Below are positions 54,914 through 64,000 of a stretch of 64,000 bases of DNA, piece by piece. Source of the DNA: Erwinia persicina NBRC 102418 (lineage in GTDB: Bacteria; Pseudomonadota; Gammaproteobacteria; Enterobacterales; Enterobacteriaceae). The notes below the pieces were generated by a model. The model ran no database searches, had not been told where the DNA came from, and saw nothing but the letters and a program-made list of their open reading frames with translations. The stretch's first letter is position 1. Each line of letters opens with the position of its first letter. Both the position numbers and the translations under genes were made by a program. The DNA lies in contig NZ_BCTN01000002.1 in NCBI RefSeq assembly GCF_001571305.1, forward strand, positions 62,001 through 126,000. Reading direction: 5' to 3'.

Positions 54914-56353
54914 TTACTGATACTGCAGATAGGCGACGTGAGTCTGCAAATACTCTTCCAGCCCGTGCCGGCCGTCAGCGCCGCCAATGCCGGACTTACG
55001 CCAGCCCGCATGGAACCCCTGCATCGCCTCGAAATGTTCGCGGTTGACGTAGGTTTCCCCAAACTTTAGTCGTTTCAGCGCCAGCATGGCCGTGTTGAGG
55101 TTACAGGTGAATATGGATGAGGTCAGACCGTAGTCGCTGTCGTTGGCCAGCGCGATGGCTTCATCCAGGGTACTGAATTTCATCACCGGAAGAACCGGGC
55201 CAAATGTCTCGTGCTGCATAATATCCATTTGCTGCGTTACGTTGGTGAGCAGCGTCGGTTCGAAGAAGAAACCGGTGGTGCCGGCCCGTCTGCCGCCGGT
55301 GACGATGGTCGCCCCCGCAGCCACCGCATCTGCCACTTTCTGCTCTACACGCTGCAGGGCGGACGCCGTGATCAGCGGGCCCATATCCAGCCCTTTCTGC
55401 GTCGCCGGGTCACCCCAGGTGACGTTTTTAAAGGCCGCGCTCAGGCGTTCAACCACGTCGTCATACACCCCCTCCTGAACATACAGACGTTCGGCGCAGT
55501 TACACACCTGTCCGGTGTTGATCATGCGCGAGGCAACAATCGCCCTGACGGCGAGGTCGAGGTCAGCGTCGTTCATAATAATTGCCGGGGCTTTACCCCC
55601 CAGCTCCAGCGAGACTTTAGTGATGTTGTTTGCCGCCGCCTGCATGGTGGCAACACCGGCACCCACGCTGCCAGTCAGGCTGACCATGCCGACGTTTGGG
55701 TTGGCCGCCAGTTCATGGCCGACCACCGGGCCATAGCCCGTCACGAGGTTGAATACCCCCGCAGGCAGGCCGACATCATGCACAATCTGTGCGAATATCA
55801 TCGCGTTGTTCGGCGTCAGTTCACTGGGTTTTATCACAATGGTATTGCCGGTCAGCAGGGCCGGGGCGGCCTTACGGGCGATCAGGAAAAACGGGAAGTT
55901 CCACGGCAGGATACCGGTGGTCACGCCGATGGCTTTCTTAAAGACCAGGATGTTTTCCTGCGGGCGGTCGCTCTGGACAATTTCGCCCTCGTAGCGGCGC
56001 GCCCATCCTGCCATATAGTCCAGGTAGTCAGCGGTGAAAAAAACCTCAGTTTCGGCCAGCTCCTGCGTTTTACCGCCTTCCGCCACAATTACTGCCGTCA
56101 GTTCGGCGGCGCGCTGGCGCACGCCCTGAGCGATTTTTTGCAGCCAGTGACCGCGCTCAATGGCGGGCAGCGCTTCCCAGCCGGGCTGGGCAGCCGCGGC
56201 AGCATCAATCGCCCGCTGTGCATCTTCGGCACTGCCTTCGGGAATACGCGACAGCAGGGCTTCCGTCGCCGGGTTGATCACCTCGATCCAGCGATCGGCG
56301 CGGTTTTCGACAAATTCACCGTTGATGTACATCTGTTGCTGAACTGGGTTCAT
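54914..56353 (-). CDS. aldA: Lactaldehyde/aldehyde dehydrogenase AldA
   Basis: A 479-residue NAD-dependent aldehyde dehydrogenase with the same length as E. coli AldA. The catalytic Cys is C284 in GQVCNCAERLYV and the base Glu250 is in LELGGK. AldA oxidises L-lactaldehyde from rhamnose (and fucose) breakdown to lactate. Its place beside rhaT, with rhaD further along the locus, suggests it belongs to the rhamnose pathway here. GGAG lies before the ATG. Confidence 0.95.
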   Translation of the reverse strand: MNPVQQQMYINGEFVENRADRWIEVINPATEALLSRIPEGSAEDAQRAIDAAAAAQPGWEALPAIERGHWLQKIAQGVRQRAAELTAVIVAEGGKTQELAETEVFFTADYLDYMAGWARRYEGEIVQSDRPQENILVFKKAIGVTTGILPWNFPFFLIARKAAPALLTGNTIVIKPSELTPNNAMIFAQIVHDVGLPAGVFNLVTGYGPVVGHELAANPNVGMVSLTGSVGAGVATMQAAANNITKVSLELGGKAPAIIMNDADLDLAVRAIVASRMINTGQVCNCAERLYVQEGVYDDVVERLSAAFKNVTWGDPATQKGLDMGPLITASALQRVEQKVADAVAAGATIVTGGRRAGTTGFFFEPTLLTNVTQQMDIMQHETFGPVLPVMKFSTLDEAIALANDSDYGLTSSIFTCNLNTAMLALKRLKFGETYVNREHFEAMQGFHAGWRKSGIGGADGRHGLEEYLQTHVAYLQYQ

Positions 56354-56734
56354 GGCAGCTTCTCCGTGACACGATTTTTACAGGGTTGTTAACGAACAGC
56401 ATAAAGGCTGTTGCAGGCCTGAAACGGTGCAACAGTCGGGCCGCCATCACCTTGATCTGGCTGCCATCAATGAGAGCTGGCTGGCAAAATCCGCAAGAAC
56501 CCCGTGCCGCATCTGGCATTTTTAAGATTTAGTGTTGAATATGAGCGGTTTAGCGAAAATCAGCGCAAGGCGGGTGGTCAGCGCTGAAATCGGTGATTTG
56601 TGATCGTGGTCGGTGGAAGGCGCTGAATTTTGCCAGGTTTACGGCCAGTGGGGCAGCCAGCGTAAGGTTGAACGGTACGCATTCTCCGTAGACTCCTTCG
56701 TCATCAGGGCAAACAACAACGAAGGAAAACAAAA
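56354..56734. promoter_or_regulatory. Divergent promoter region between aldA and rhaT (381 bases)
   Basis: No gene is recognised. A TGTGA half-site (56599-56603) could be part of a CRP site, but its right half is poor. GCGCTGAA occurs twice, at 56581-56588 and 56620-56627. CCTTCGT...ACGAAGG flanks the rhaT ribosome site. RhaS sites could not be assigned. Confidence 0.35.
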
Positions 56735-57769
56735 ATGAATGAAGCCATCGTCTCCGGTATTTTGTGGCATCTGGTCGGGGCCGCCAGTGCCGCCTGCTTT
56801 TACGCACCCTTTAAAAAAGTTCGCCACTGGTCGTGGGAAACCATGTGGTCAGTGGGGGGGATCATGTCGTGGATCGTGCTCCCCTGGGCGGTCAGCGCGA
56901 TCCTGCTGCCCAACTTCTGGGCCTATTACAGTTCATTCACCCTTGCCCAGCTGATGCCGGTCTTCCTGTTTGGCGCAATGTGGGGGATCGGGAATATCAA
57001 CTATGGCCTGACCATGCGTTATCTCGGTATGTCGATGGGCATTGGTATTGCCATCGGTATCACGCTGGTGGTAGGGACGCTGATGACCCCGCTTTTGCAG
57101 GGGCGTTTCGTCGAGCTGTTCAGCTCTGCCGGGGGCCGGATGACCCTGCTGGGGGTGCTGGTCGCTCTGGCGGGCGTGGCGATTGTCTCCCGTGCCGGGC
57201 TGTTAAAAGAGCGGGCCATGGGTATCACCGCAGAAGAGTTCAATCTGAAAAAAGGGCTGGTGCTGGCGGTGATGTGTGGGATCTTCTCAGCCGGCATGTC
57301 ATTCGCCATGGACGCGGCCAAACCCATGCATGAGGCCGCTGCGGCACTGGGTATCGACCCGTTGTACGTCGCTCTGCCAAGTTATGTCGTGATCATGGGC
57401 GGGGGTGCGCTGGTCAACCTCGGCTTCTGTATTGTCCGCCTGGCCACCCGGTCAGACCTGTCCGTTAAGGCCGACTTCTCCGTGGTGAAGTCGGTACTGA
57501 TGGCTAACATCGCGCTCTCCCTGCTGGGCGGAACCATGTGGTATCTGCAGTTCTTCTTCTATGCCTGGGGCCATGCACGTATTCCGGCACAGTACGACTT
57601 CGTCAGCTGGATGCTGCATATGAGCTTCTACGTGCTGTGTGGCGGGCTGGTCGGGTTGATACTGAAAGAGTGGAACAACGTCGGGCGTCAGCCGGTACGC
57701 GTGCTGAGCGTCGGCTGCTTTGTCATTATCCTGGCGGCAAATATTGTCGGGCTGGGTATGGTTTCCTGA
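56735..57769 (+). CDS. rhaT: L-rhamnose-proton symporter RhaT
   Basis: A 344-residue inner-membrane transporter, ten-segment drug/metabolite-like fold, of the same length as E. coli RhaT. Recognisable segments are [33 protein letters not shown] and [22 protein letters not shown]. It brings in L-rhamnose for RhaA. AAGGAAA precedes the ATG, and a terminator hairpin follows. It is convergent with rhaR. Confidence 0.96.
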   Translation: MNEAIVSGILWHLVGAASAACFYAPFKKVRHWSWETMWSVGGIMSWIVLPWAVSAILLPNFWAYYSSFTLAQLMPVFLFGAMWGIGNINYGLTMRYLGMSMGIGIAIGITLVVGTLMTPLLQGRFVELFSSAGGRMTLLGVLVALAGVAIVSRAGLLKERAMGITAEEFNLKKGLVLAVMCGIFSAGMSFAMDAAKPMHEAAAALGIDPLYVALPSYVVIMGGGALVNLGFCIVRLATRSDLSVKADFSVVKSVLMANIALSLLGGTMWYLQFFFYAWGHARIPAQYDFVSWMLHMSFYVLCGGLVGLILKEWNNVGRQPVRVLSVGCFVIILAANIVGLGMVS

Positions 57770-57793
57770 CGCCGACGTCAGGGTAATCGTCAG

Positions 57794-57819
57794 GGGCTGG
57801 CCAGGTGGTCAGCCCTTTT
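57794..57819 (+). terminator. Intrinsic terminator of rhaT
   Basis: GGGCTGGCC (57794-57802) pairs with GGTCAGCCC (57807-57815) around AGGT, with one G-U pair, followed by four Ts. It sits 24 bases after the rhaT stop, between the convergent rhaT and rhaR. Confidence 0.8.
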
Positions 57820-57831
57820 GCATGCAGGGTG

Positions 57832-58692
57832 TCAGGCTTTTTCGTGGCGGACAGGGGATGGCGGGCGAACAAACTGCTGGCGCCATGCGCTGGGGGTCAT
57901 CCCGGTCTCGCGGGTGAACACCACCGAAAAATAGTTGCTGTCATCAAAGCCGCAGCGGGACGCCACTTCGCCAATCAGATCGTCACTGGTTCGCAGCAGG
58001 TGCTTTGCCTGGCACAGCTGCAGCTGGCGGAGATAATGCCCCACGGTCATCCCGGTTTGCTGACGAAACAGCTGCTTTAGCGCCCGCTCGGCCAACTGAT
58101 GCTGCTCGCAGAAGGTGGCGAGGTCAAAAGGCACCGCTATCTGCCCCTGAATGGCCGCCATCAGCAGATCGAGCTGTTCCCCCTCCGGCATCTGCCAGGC
58201 GCGATCGGACGCATAACGATGCCGCTGCAACACCAGCGCCAGCTGTAAAAACAGCGCTTCCGTCAGTTGACGCGACAGCACGTCACTTTTGCGACTTTCC
58301 TGTTCCAGCTGCTGGATCACGCCGCGTGCCAGCGCCATGCCCCGCGTGGTTAACCGCCATGCGGCGGACTCGGGCGGGGGCAGCAGTTGTTGCCAGTCCA
58401 GACTCAGCTGGAAGCGCTCCGGGCAGTAAATAATATTATCCAGCGCCAGCTCATTGACTGACTCATAGCTGTGGCAGTCATCGGCATTCAGATAGAAGAT
58501 GTCGCCGCAGGTGACCAGCCAGGGGCGGTCATTCATCACATGCAGGCCATTCCCGCGCCATACCAGCACAATTTCATTGAATTCGTGAACGTGAGGCGGG
58601 AAGGAGGGTTGAGAGGTGCGTTCAGCCACGGCAACCGGCATCTGTTCAGACGGAAGATAGTCAGCTTTTGCCAGCCGAAGGAGAGCAGTCAC
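57832..58692 (-). CDS. rhaR: RhaR, rhamnose-responsive AraC-family activator
   Basis: A 286-residue AraC-family regulator: N-terminal cupin-like effector domain ([19 protein letters not shown]) and C-terminal double helix-turn-helix ([31 protein letters not shown]). In E. coli RhaR activates rhaSR in response to L-rhamnose. It follows rhaS on the same strand, with an 11-base gap. Which of the two is rhaS is fixed by order: rhaS is promoter-proximal. Confidence 0.93.
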   Translation of the reverse strand: MTALLRLAKADYLPSEQMPVAVAERTSQPSFPPHVHEFNEIVLVWRGNGLHVMNDRPWLVTCGDIFYLNADDCHSYESVNELALDNIIYCPERFQLSLDWQQLLPPPESAAWRLTTRGMALARGVIQQLEQESRKSDVLSRQLTEALFLQLALVLQRHRYASDRAWQMPEGEQLDLLMAAIQGQIAVPFDLATFCEQHQLAERALKQLFRQQTGMTVGHYLRQLQLCQAKHLLRTSDDLIGEVASRCGFDDSNYFSVVFTRETGMTPSAWRQQFVRPPSPVRHEKA

Positions 58693-58703
58693 GGATCACC
58701 TCA

Positions 58704-59528
58704 TCAGTCATTTTGTCGCAGTGTACGGGGAGAACAACCAAATTCACGCTTGAACAGCGTAGAAAAGTGATTGCTGTCACCAAAACCACAGTGAAACGCA
58801 ATATCAGTGACGCGCATTTCACTGTGGCGCAGCAGATGGCGGGCTTCCAGCAGCCGCAGGCGATTTAGATAGCGCTGAGGCGTGCTGCCGGTCTGCTGTT
58901 TTAACTGACGGTGCAACGTGCGCAGTGAAAGCGAAAAGCGGTCAGCCAGGCCTTCCCAGTCAACGTCCTCACTGTAGTGATCCGCCAGCCAGTCCAGCAG
59001 GCCACGCAGGCGACTGTCCTGATCGTCACTGTCCGCCGCGCTGCATCCCTGACGCAGCAGGACCAGCAGGCGCATGAAATGCATCTCCTGTTCCGCCTGG
59101 CTTCCCAGGCTGTCATTCAGTGGCGGCTGCACGAGCTGATCGATCAGTTGCCTGGCCTGGGCCAACACCTTATTGCCGATGCGCCAGTGGGAAGGGTAGC
59201 GGCCGTCCTGCTCCTGCGGCAGCAGATGCTGAAGCCCCGCCAGAAAGCGGAACGACTCCGGCCCGCGATACAGCACGTTTGTCAGGCACAGATTCTCTGT
59301 TTGCTCATACAGATGACGGTCATGGCTGCGAACAAAACAGACACAGCCGCTGCATAAAGGCTGCGACTGCCCGTTAAAGACATGAATGCCTGCCCCCTGC
59401 TCAACGATGACGATTTCATGAAAGTCATCATGATAGTGTTCAGGAAAAACGCCCTGAGGCGCGCGGGGTTCAATAGCGACCGGGAAATGCCCTGTCGGGA
59501 AGAAATCAACGCTGTGCAGCACGGTCAT
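58704..59528 (-). CDS. rhaS: RhaS, rhamnose-responsive AraC-family activator
   Basis: A 274-residue AraC-type activator of rhaBAD and rhaT: N-terminal [21 protein letters not shown] cupin region and C-terminal DNA-binding domain ([32 protein letters not shown]). The ATG at 59528 gives [13 protein letters not shown], the family start, and GAGGAAACG precedes it; the frame extension to 59573 is not used. Divergent from rhaB across a 298-base control region. Confidence 0.95.
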   Translation of the reverse strand: MTVLHSVDFFPTGHFPVAIEPRAPQGVFPEHYHDDFHEIVIVEQGAGIHVFNGQSQPLCSGCVCFVRSHDRHLYEQTENLCLTNVLYRGPESFRFLAGLQHLLPQEQDGRYPSHWRIGNKVLAQARQLIDQLVQPPLNDSLGSQAEQEMHFMRLLVLLRQGCSAADSDDQDSRLRGLLDWLADHYSEDVDWEGLADRFSLSLRTLHRQLKQQTGSTPQRYLNRLRLLEARHLLRHSEMRVTDIAFHCGFGDSNHFSTLFKREFGCSPRTLRQND

Positions 59529-59586
59529 GATCGTTTCCTCTTTAACATTCAGGTAACAGAGTCTACGCAGCACCGAAAAGCGACAC

Positions 59587-59633
59587 CTTGAATTTTTGAC
59601 CGGGAAATGCGCTATCCCGGTGAATTTTTCAAG
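59587..59633. promoter_or_regulatory. Candidate RhaR operator upstream of rhaSR
   Basis: Two 19-base arms, 59587-59605 and the reverse complement of 59615-59633, agree at 15 of 19 positions and share one centre at 59610. They include the matching blocks CTTGAA/TTCAAG and ACCGGGA/TCCCGGT. RhaR in E. coli binds an inverted repeat at the rhaSR promoter. This one lies 59-105 bases ahead of the rhaS start. Confidence 0.55.
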
Positions 59634-59702
59634 AAAAGGGCGGAAAGCGTCAGAAATGCGGGCAGCATCACATCGATGTCGCCGGCGTTGCAGATGCCAA
59701 AC

Positions 59703-59796
59703 TGTGATTCACTTCACGTTCATCTTTGCCATCCTGCCAGCCCACCTGTCCCGCTGGCAGTAGTAAGAAGGTAGCGAAAACAGGCTCTTTTACACT
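59703..59796 (+). promoter_or_regulatory. rhaBAD control region: CRP and RhaS sites
   Basis: TGTGATTCACTTCACG (59703-59718) is a CRP site (TGTGA-N6-TCACG). The bases that follow, CATCTTTGCC to about 59777 (including AGTAGTAAGAAGGTAGCGAA), resemble the E. coli rhaBAD promoter, where RhaS binds two half-sites, both in sequence and in distance. TACACT (59791-59796) is the presumed -10, 30 bases before the rhaB start. Confidence 0.75.
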
Positions 59797-59826
59797 GGTG
59801 ACATCGAATCATCAGGAAGCCACTAC

Positions 59827-61299
59827 ATGAGCCTTCGTCACTTTGTTGCCATCGATCTTGGCGCGTCCAGCGGCCGCGTTATGCTGGTGCAGCACGACTC
59901 AACAAGCGGGTCTGTCGTCCTCAGCGAAGTCAGTCGTTGCGTCAATCAGTTGGTCACTGTCGGGCATCGCCAGTGCTGGGATATTGATGCCCTGGAAGGG
60001 TTTATCATCGCCGCGCTGGAAAACATTGACGCGCAGGGCATCGTGCCGGAAAGCATCGGTATTGATACCTGGGCGGTGGATTTTGTGCTGCTGGATGCAG
60101 AAGGAAACCGGGTGGGGCTGCCGGTCGCATACCGTGACGATCGCACTCACGGGCTGATGGCGCAGGCCTGCCGTGAACTGGGTCAGGCGCAGATTTATCA
60201 GCGCACCGGCATTCAGTTTCTGCCGTTTAATACGCTGTATCAGCTGCGGGCGCTGTGCCGTGATGCCTCGACCGATACAGACCGGGTCGCCCACGCACTG
60301 ATGATCCCGGATTATCTTCATTACCGGCTGACCGGCGTGCTCAACTGGGAATACACCAACGCCACCACGACGCAGATGCTGAACATCAGCAGCGGCGAAT
60401 GGGATGCGGAGCTGCTGCGCTGGAGCGGGGCGGATCCGGCCTGGTTTGGTCAGCCCTCGCAACCCGGCCGGCGCGTAGGCGTCTGGAAAAGTCCGGCGGG
60501 CAGGGCCATCCCGGTGGTGGCCGTCGCCACCCATGATACCGCCAGTGCCGTGCTGGCCACGCCGCTGACCAGCGATAATGCGGTCTATCTCAGTTCCGGT
60601 ACCTGGTCATTAATGGGCTTTGAGAGCCTGAAGCCGTATACCGGCCAGACGGCACTGGAAGCCAATATCACCAACGAAGGCGGGGCTGAAGGGCGCTTTC
60701 GGGTGCTGAAGAATATTATGGGCCTGTGGCTGCTGCAGCGCGTGTGTGACGAACTGGCGGTCAGCGACCTCTGCCTGCTGATCGCAGAAGCACAGCAGCA
60801 ACCCGCCTGCCGCTGGCTGATCAACCCCAACGACGATCGCTTTATTAATCCCGCCAGCATGGTGCGTGAGATCCAGGACGCCTGTGCCGGGCAGCGTATG
60901 CCGGTACCCTCAACGCCGGCAGAGCTGGCCCGCTGCATCTTCGACAGTCTGGCCTTCTGTTACCGCCAGGTATTGCAGGAGCTGGAACAGGTACGGGGCG
61001 CAGGTTTCAGCCAACTGCATATTGTCGGCGGCGGCTGTCAGAACCCGTTTCTTAACCAGCTGTGCGCCGACGCCTGTGGCATCCCGGTGTTTGCCGGACC
61101 GGTTGAAGCGTCCACGCTCGGTAACGTTGGCAGCCAGATGATCGCCGCCGGTGCCGTGGCCGATGTCGCGACTTTCCGCCAGCAGCTGGCACAGCATTTC
61201 CCGCTTATCCGTTATGACTCTCACGGCAGTGACGTGTTTCGCCACAATCTGCCGCGTTTTCAGTCACTGACCCATTCTGTAAAGGAGCTTTGTATATGA
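59827..61299 (+). CDS. rhaB: L-rhamnulokinase
   Basis: A 490-residue FGGY-family kinase phosphorylating L-rhamnulose at C1. The N-terminal ATP-fold segment [14 protein letters not shown], the central DTWAVDFVL and the late [20 protein letters not shown] identify RhaB. First gene of rhaBADM. Its stop overlaps the rhaA ATG by four bases (ATGA). Confidence 0.96.
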   Translation: MSLRHFVAIDLGASSGRVMLVQHDSTSGSVVLSEVSRCVNQLVTVGHRQCWDIDALEGFIIAALENIDAQGIVPESIGIDTWAVDFVLLDAEGNRVGLPVAYRDDRTHGLMAQACRELGQAQIYQRTGIQFLPFNTLYQLRALCRDASTDTDRVAHALMIPDYLHYRLTGVLNWEYTNATTTQMLNISSGEWDAELLRWSGADPAWFGQPSQPGRRVGVWKSPAGRAIPVVAVATHDTASAVLATPLTSDNAVYLSSGTWSLMGFESLKPYTGQTALEANITNEGGAEGRFRVLKNIMGLWLLQRVCDELAVSDLCLLIAEAQQQPACRWLINPNDDRFINPASMVREIQDACAGQRMPVPSTPAELARCIFDSLAFCYRQVLQELEQVRGAGFSQLHIVGGGCQNPFLNQLCADACGIPVFAGPVEASTLGNVGSQMIAAGAVADVATFRQQLAQHFPLIRYDSHGSDVFRHNLPRFQSLTHSVKELCI

Positions 61300-62552
61300 C
61301 TCAGGCCATTGAACAGGCTTTCGCCCTGGCGAAACAGCGCTTTGCCGATATCGGTGTAGACGTGGACGCCGCGCTGGCGCAACTCGACCAGCTACCGGTG
61401 TCGATGCACTGCTGGCAGGGCGATGACGTGCGCGGTTTTGAAAATCCGCAGGGGTCGCTCACCGGCGGGATTCAGGCCACCGGTAACTATCCCGGTCGCG
61501 CGCGCAATGTGGCAGAGCTGCGCGCCGATCTCGATCTGGCGATGTCGCTGATCCCGGGGCCAAAACGGTTGAACCTGCACGCTATCTATCTGGAAAGCGA
61601 GCAGGCGGTAAAACGCAATGAAATCAAGCCGCAACATTTTGCTGGCTGGGTGGCTTGGGCTCGCGACCGGCAGCTGGGTCTGGACTTCAACCCCAGCTGT
61701 TTTTCCCATGAGCTGAGTGCTGACGGTTTTACCCTGGCCCACAGTAATGCGGAGATCCGCCAGTTCTGGATCGAACACTGTCAGGCAAGCCGAAAGGTAT
61801 CTGCCTGGTTTGGTGAACAGCTCGGATCGCCCTCGGTGATGAATATCTGGGTGCCGGACGGTATGAAAGATGTGACCGTCGATCGCCTGGCCCCACGTCA
61901 GCGCCTGATGGACTCTCTGGATGAGGTGATCCGCGAAAAACTGGATCCGGCACACCATATCGATGCGGTAGAAAGCAAGCTGTTCGGCATCGGCGCGGAA
62001 AGCTATACCGTCGGCTCCAACGAGTTTTGCTTAGGTTATGCCGCCAGCCGCCAGACGGCGCTGACGCTGGACGCCGGGCATTTCCATCCGACCGAAGTGA
62101 TCTCCGATAAGATCTCCACCGCCATGCTCTACGTGCCGCGTCTGCTGCTGCACGTCAGCCGCCCGGTGCGCTGGGACAGTGATCATGTCGTGCTGCTCGA
62201 TGATGAAACGCAGGCGATTGCCAGCGAAATCGTGCGTCAGCGCCTGTTCGATAAAGTACATATTGGTCTCGACTTCTTCGATGCTTCAATCAACCGCATT
62301 GCGGCCTGGGTGATCGGCACGCGTAACGCCAAAAAAGCCCTGCTGCGCGCACTGCTTGAACCGGTTGATACGCTGAAAGCGCTGGAAAATGACGGCGACT
62401 ACACCGCACGCCTGGCACTGCTGGAAGAGCAAAAGTCCCTGCCGTGGCAGGCCGTGTGGGAGGCCTGGTGCCTGCGCCACGACGTGCCCGCCGGGGCCAG
62501 CTGGTTAGGCGACGTCCGCCAGTATGAACAACAGATCCTCAGCCAACGTTAA
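61296..62552 (+). CDS. rhaA: L-rhamnose isomerase
   Basis: A 418-residue Mn-dependent isomerase converting L-rhamnose to L-rhamnulose. Family-specific segments [18 protein letters not shown] and [22 protein letters not shown] are visible, and the length matches E. coli (419). I used the ATG at 61296 after AAAGGAG; a TTG six bases upstream is not required. It is followed by rhaD after nine bases. Confidence 0.96.
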   Translation: MTQAIEQAFALAKQRFADIGVDVDAALAQLDQLPVSMHCWQGDDVRGFENPQGSLTGGIQATGNYPGRARNVAELRADLDLAMSLIPGPKRLNLHAIYLESEQAVKRNEIKPQHFAGWVAWARDRQLGLDFNPSCFSHELSADGFTLAHSNAEIRQFWIEHCQASRKVSAWFGEQLGSPSVMNIWVPDGMKDVTVDRLAPRQRLMDSLDEVIREKLDPAHHIDAVESKLFGIGAESYTVGSNEFCLGYAASRQTALTLDAGHFHPTEVISDKISTAMLYVPRLLLHVSRPVRWDSDHVVLLDDETQAIASEIVRQRLFDKVHIGLDFFDASINRIAAWVIGTRNAKKALLRALLEPVDTLKALENDGDYTARLALLEEQKSLPWQAVWEAWCLRHDVPAGASWLGDVRQYEQQILSQR

Positions 62553-62561
62553 GGTAACCCT

Positions 62562-63404
62562 ATGCATCAGATTCTCAACGCCTGGTTTGTCCAGGGAATG
62601 GTAAAAGCCACCACCGATATGTGGCTGAAGGGCTGGGACGAACGCAATGGCGGTAATGTCTCACTGCGCCTGCTGGACGAAGAAGTTCAGCCGTTTGCCG
62701 CCGATTTTGACCGCAATCCGCGTACCCTGGAGCTGAGTCAGCCGGCGCCCCTGCTGGCCAATGACTGGTTCCTGGTCACCGGCTCAGGGAAATTTTTCCG
62801 TAACGTGCAGCTGGACCCGGCTGACAGCCTCGTGTTGCTGCGCGTCAGTGAAGACGGGCGGGCGTTCACCATTCACTGGGGCCTGACCAACGGCGGCGTA
62901 CCGACGTCGGAACTGGCCTCACACTTCCAGTCGCACAGCGTGCGTAAGCAACTGACCGCCGGCGCAGACCGCGTGATTATGCACTGCCATGCCACGAATT
63001 TTATGGCGCTGAGCTACGTGGTCGAGCTGGACTCTGCCCGTTTCACCCGACTGCTGTGGGAGGGCAGTACCGAGTGTCTGGTGGTGTTCCCGGACGGCGT
63101 CGGCATTGTGCCGTGGATGGTACCGGGCACTGACGGTATCGGCCGCGCGACCGCGGAAAAAATGCAGTCACACTCGCTGGTGATGTGGCCGTTCCACGGC
63201 ATTTTCGGCGCAGGGCCGACGCTCGATGAAACCTTTGGCCTGATTGATACTGCTGAGAAGTCCTCTGAAGTGGTGGTAAAAGTGCTGTCGATGGGGGGCA
63301 TGAGGCAGAGTATTACCACGGATGAACTGATCGCGCTCGGCGAGCGCTTTGCTGTGAAACCCTGGCGCGCCGCGCTGGAAGCGAAGCATAACCATGCTGC
63401 GTAA
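62562..63404 (+). CDS. rhaD: Rhamnulose-1-phosphate aldolase
   Basis: A 280-residue class II aldolase producing dihydroxyacetone phosphate and L-lactaldehyde. Zinc ligands H141 and H143 (MHCHATNF) and H212 ([10 protein letters not shown]), and the catalytic Glu117 (PTSE) match E. coli RhaD. Lactaldehyde goes on to AldA. It overlaps rhaM by 11 bases. Confidence 0.97.
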   Translation: MHQILNAWFVQGMVKATTDMWLKGWDERNGGNVSLRLLDEEVQPFAADFDRNPRTLELSQPAPLLANDWFLVTGSGKFFRNVQLDPADSLVLLRVSEDGRAFTIHWGLTNGGVPTSELASHFQSHSVRKQLTAGADRVIMHCHATNFMALSYVVELDSARFTRLLWEGSTECLVVFPDGVGIVPWMVPGTDGIGRATAEKMQSHSLVMWPFHGIFGAGPTLDETFGLIDTAEKSSEVVVKVLSMGGMRQSITTDELIALGERFAVKPWRAALEAKHNHAA

Positions 63405-63708
63405 GGCTTTTGTGATGCAGGTTCATCCTGATAAGCATCAGGCGTATCAGCAGCGGCACAATCCGATCTGGCCTGAGCTGGCAGAGACGCTGAAAGCGCA
63501 CGGCGCGCACCACTACAGCATTTTTCTGGATGCATCACGCAGTCTGCTGTTTGCCGTCGTGGAAATCGAGTCAGAAGCGCGCTGGAATGCGGTGGCGAAT
63601 ACAGAGGTGTGCCAGCGATGGTGGCAATCAATGAGCGAGCTGATGCCATCGAATGCGGACCACAGCCCGGTGAGTGAGGCGCTGACCCCGGTATTTTATC
63701 TGGACTGA
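63394..63708 (+). CDS. rhaM: L-rhamnose mutarotase
   Basis: A 104-residue RhaM (UPF0734) dimeric ferredoxin-like enzyme that interconverts the anomers of L-rhamnose. The sequence [20 protein letters not shown] and the final VFYLD are very close to E. coli RhaM. The ATG at 63394 lies inside rhaD; the last gene of the operon. Confidence 0.95.
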   Translation: MLRKAFVMQVHPDKHQAYQQRHNPIWPELAETLKAHGAHHYSIFLDASRSLLFAVVEIESEARWNAVANTEVCQRWWQSMSELMPSNADHSPVSEALTPVFYLD

Positions 63709-63720
63709 AGTGACAGCAGG

Positions 63721-63749
63721 GGGCCGATCGCATTACCGATCGGCCCTTT
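63721..63749. terminator. Terminator at the end of rhaBADM
   Basis: GGGCCGATCG (63721-63730) pairs perfectly with CGATCGGCCC (63737-63746) around CATTAC, followed by TTT. It lies between rhaM and the convergent efflux gene. Confidence 0.75.
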
Positions 63750-63756
63750 CCGGTCG

Positions 63757-64000
63757 TTAACCATTTAACCGCAGCTGCGGATACCGCTTCATACTCCACG
63801 CACACCACAGCAACGCCAGAGTGCCGATGGCACCGCCGACATAGCCTACGCTGGCCATATTCAGATGCAGACTCACCTGGTTACCTAACAGCGCGCCTGC
63901 ACCGATACCAATATTATAAATCCCCGACAGCAGCGACATCGCCACATCCGTCGCATCCGGCGCCAGCGCCAGCACGCGTACCTGCACCGCCAGGCCAATG
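63757..64000 (-). CDS. sotB: SotB-like MFS sugar efflux transporter, C-terminal part
   Basis: The frame runs off the right end of the window, so only the last 80 residues are seen. They resemble the C-terminus of E. coli SotB (YdeA): [36 protein letters not shown], then a final membrane segment and a basic tail. SotB exports arabinose-type sugars and IPTG. The GTG near 63987 is internal, not the start. Confidence 0.8.
   Translation of the reverse strand, partial: IGLAVQVRVLALAPDATDVAMSLLSGIYNIGIGAGALLGNQVSLHLNMASVGYVGGAIGTLALLWCAWSMKRYPQLRLNG

Noticed and set aside
55211-56392. 393-residue frame antisense to aldA
   Set aside because: Entire length mirrors aldA, which has a full aldehyde-dehydrogenase signature; the frame shows no domain.
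59687-59720. CRP-like sequence ahead of rhaB as part of an RNA thermometer or riboswitch
   Set aside because: It matches the known E. coli rhaBAD DNA regulatory layout and lies upstream of the -10, so it is not transcribed with rhaB.
1-64000. Search for CRISPR arrays, tRNA or rRNA genes, IS ends and prophage genes
   Set aside because: No spaced direct repeats, cloverleaf sequences, transposase or phage structural genes were recognised; the accessory genes lie in otherwise ordinary chromosomal context.

Overview
The window looks like a chromosomal segment of a gammaproteobacterium of the order Enterobacterales, most likely the Erwiniaceae (Erwinia/Pantoea group). Three things point there: E. 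coli-like syntenic blocks (lapB-pyrF-yciH-osmB, pdeR/rpfR-rnb, sapABCDF-pspFABCD-ycjXF-tyrR-tpx-ycjG-mpaA-mppA, ynfD-ynfB-ynfA-ydfG-dcp, rhaT-rhaRS-rhaBADM); a chromosomal class A beta-lactamase that resembles the ERP/CTX-M branch (ERP-1 was described in Erwinia persicina); and an rpfF gene next to an RpfR-type receptor. The species assignment is inference. I see no rRNA or tRNA gene, IS element, prophage or CRISPR array.

Layout. 1-3.3 kb: the end of lapB, pyrF, yciH, osmB and a stand-alone araD-like gene. 3.5-6.4 kb: convergent rpfF and rpfR, a BDSF-type (diffusible fatty acid) quorum-sensing pair that links signal synthesis to cyclic-di-GMP turnover. 6.5-13.3 kb: a CstA-family transporter with a tiny coupled ORF, rnb and ydeP. 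13.5-18.9 kb: accessory genes, namely an orphan PTS EIICB, two tandem YnfC-type lipoproteins made by a visible duplication, a LysR regulator and a double carboxymuconolactone-decarboxylase-like (CMD) protein. 19-24.3 kb: the sap peptide ABC transporter operon. 24.5 kb: a RyhB-type small RNA with Fur-like boxes. 24.6-27.3 kb: the Psp envelope-stress system with its sigma-54 promoter. 27.4-36.1 kb: ycjX-ycjF, tyrR, tpx, and the murein-peptide recycling genes dgcA/ycjG, mpaA and mppA, then a small lipoprotein.

36.1-37.1 kb: an orphan BglG/LicT antiterminator preceded by its own RAT-terminator switch. 37.2-40.6 kb: an OsmU-type osmoprotectant ABC transporter. 40.9-44.4 kb: an EmrB-like efflux pump and ynfD, ynfB, ynfA and ydfG. 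44.8-50.7 kb: a purine catabolic operon guaD-xdhA-xdhB-xdhC, placed between ydfG and dcp (which are neighbours in E. coli) and preceded by three PurR-like boxes. 50.7-54.8 kb: dcp with a signal peptide and a second internal start, the beta-lactamase gene 22 bp behind it, and an orphan SsuA-like binding protein. 54.9-63.7 kb: a complete L-rhamnose regulon (aldA, rhaT, rhaRS, rhaBADM) with recognisable CRP, RhaS and RhaR-like sites. The window ends inside a sotB-like efflux gene.

Functionally, most of the window is housekeeping or envelope and stress physiology: peptide uptake and murein recycling (sap, mpaA, dgcA, mppA, dcp), osmotic response (osmB, osmU) and envelope stress (psp). On this sit catabolic or signalling modules: rhamnose, purines and BDSF signalling.
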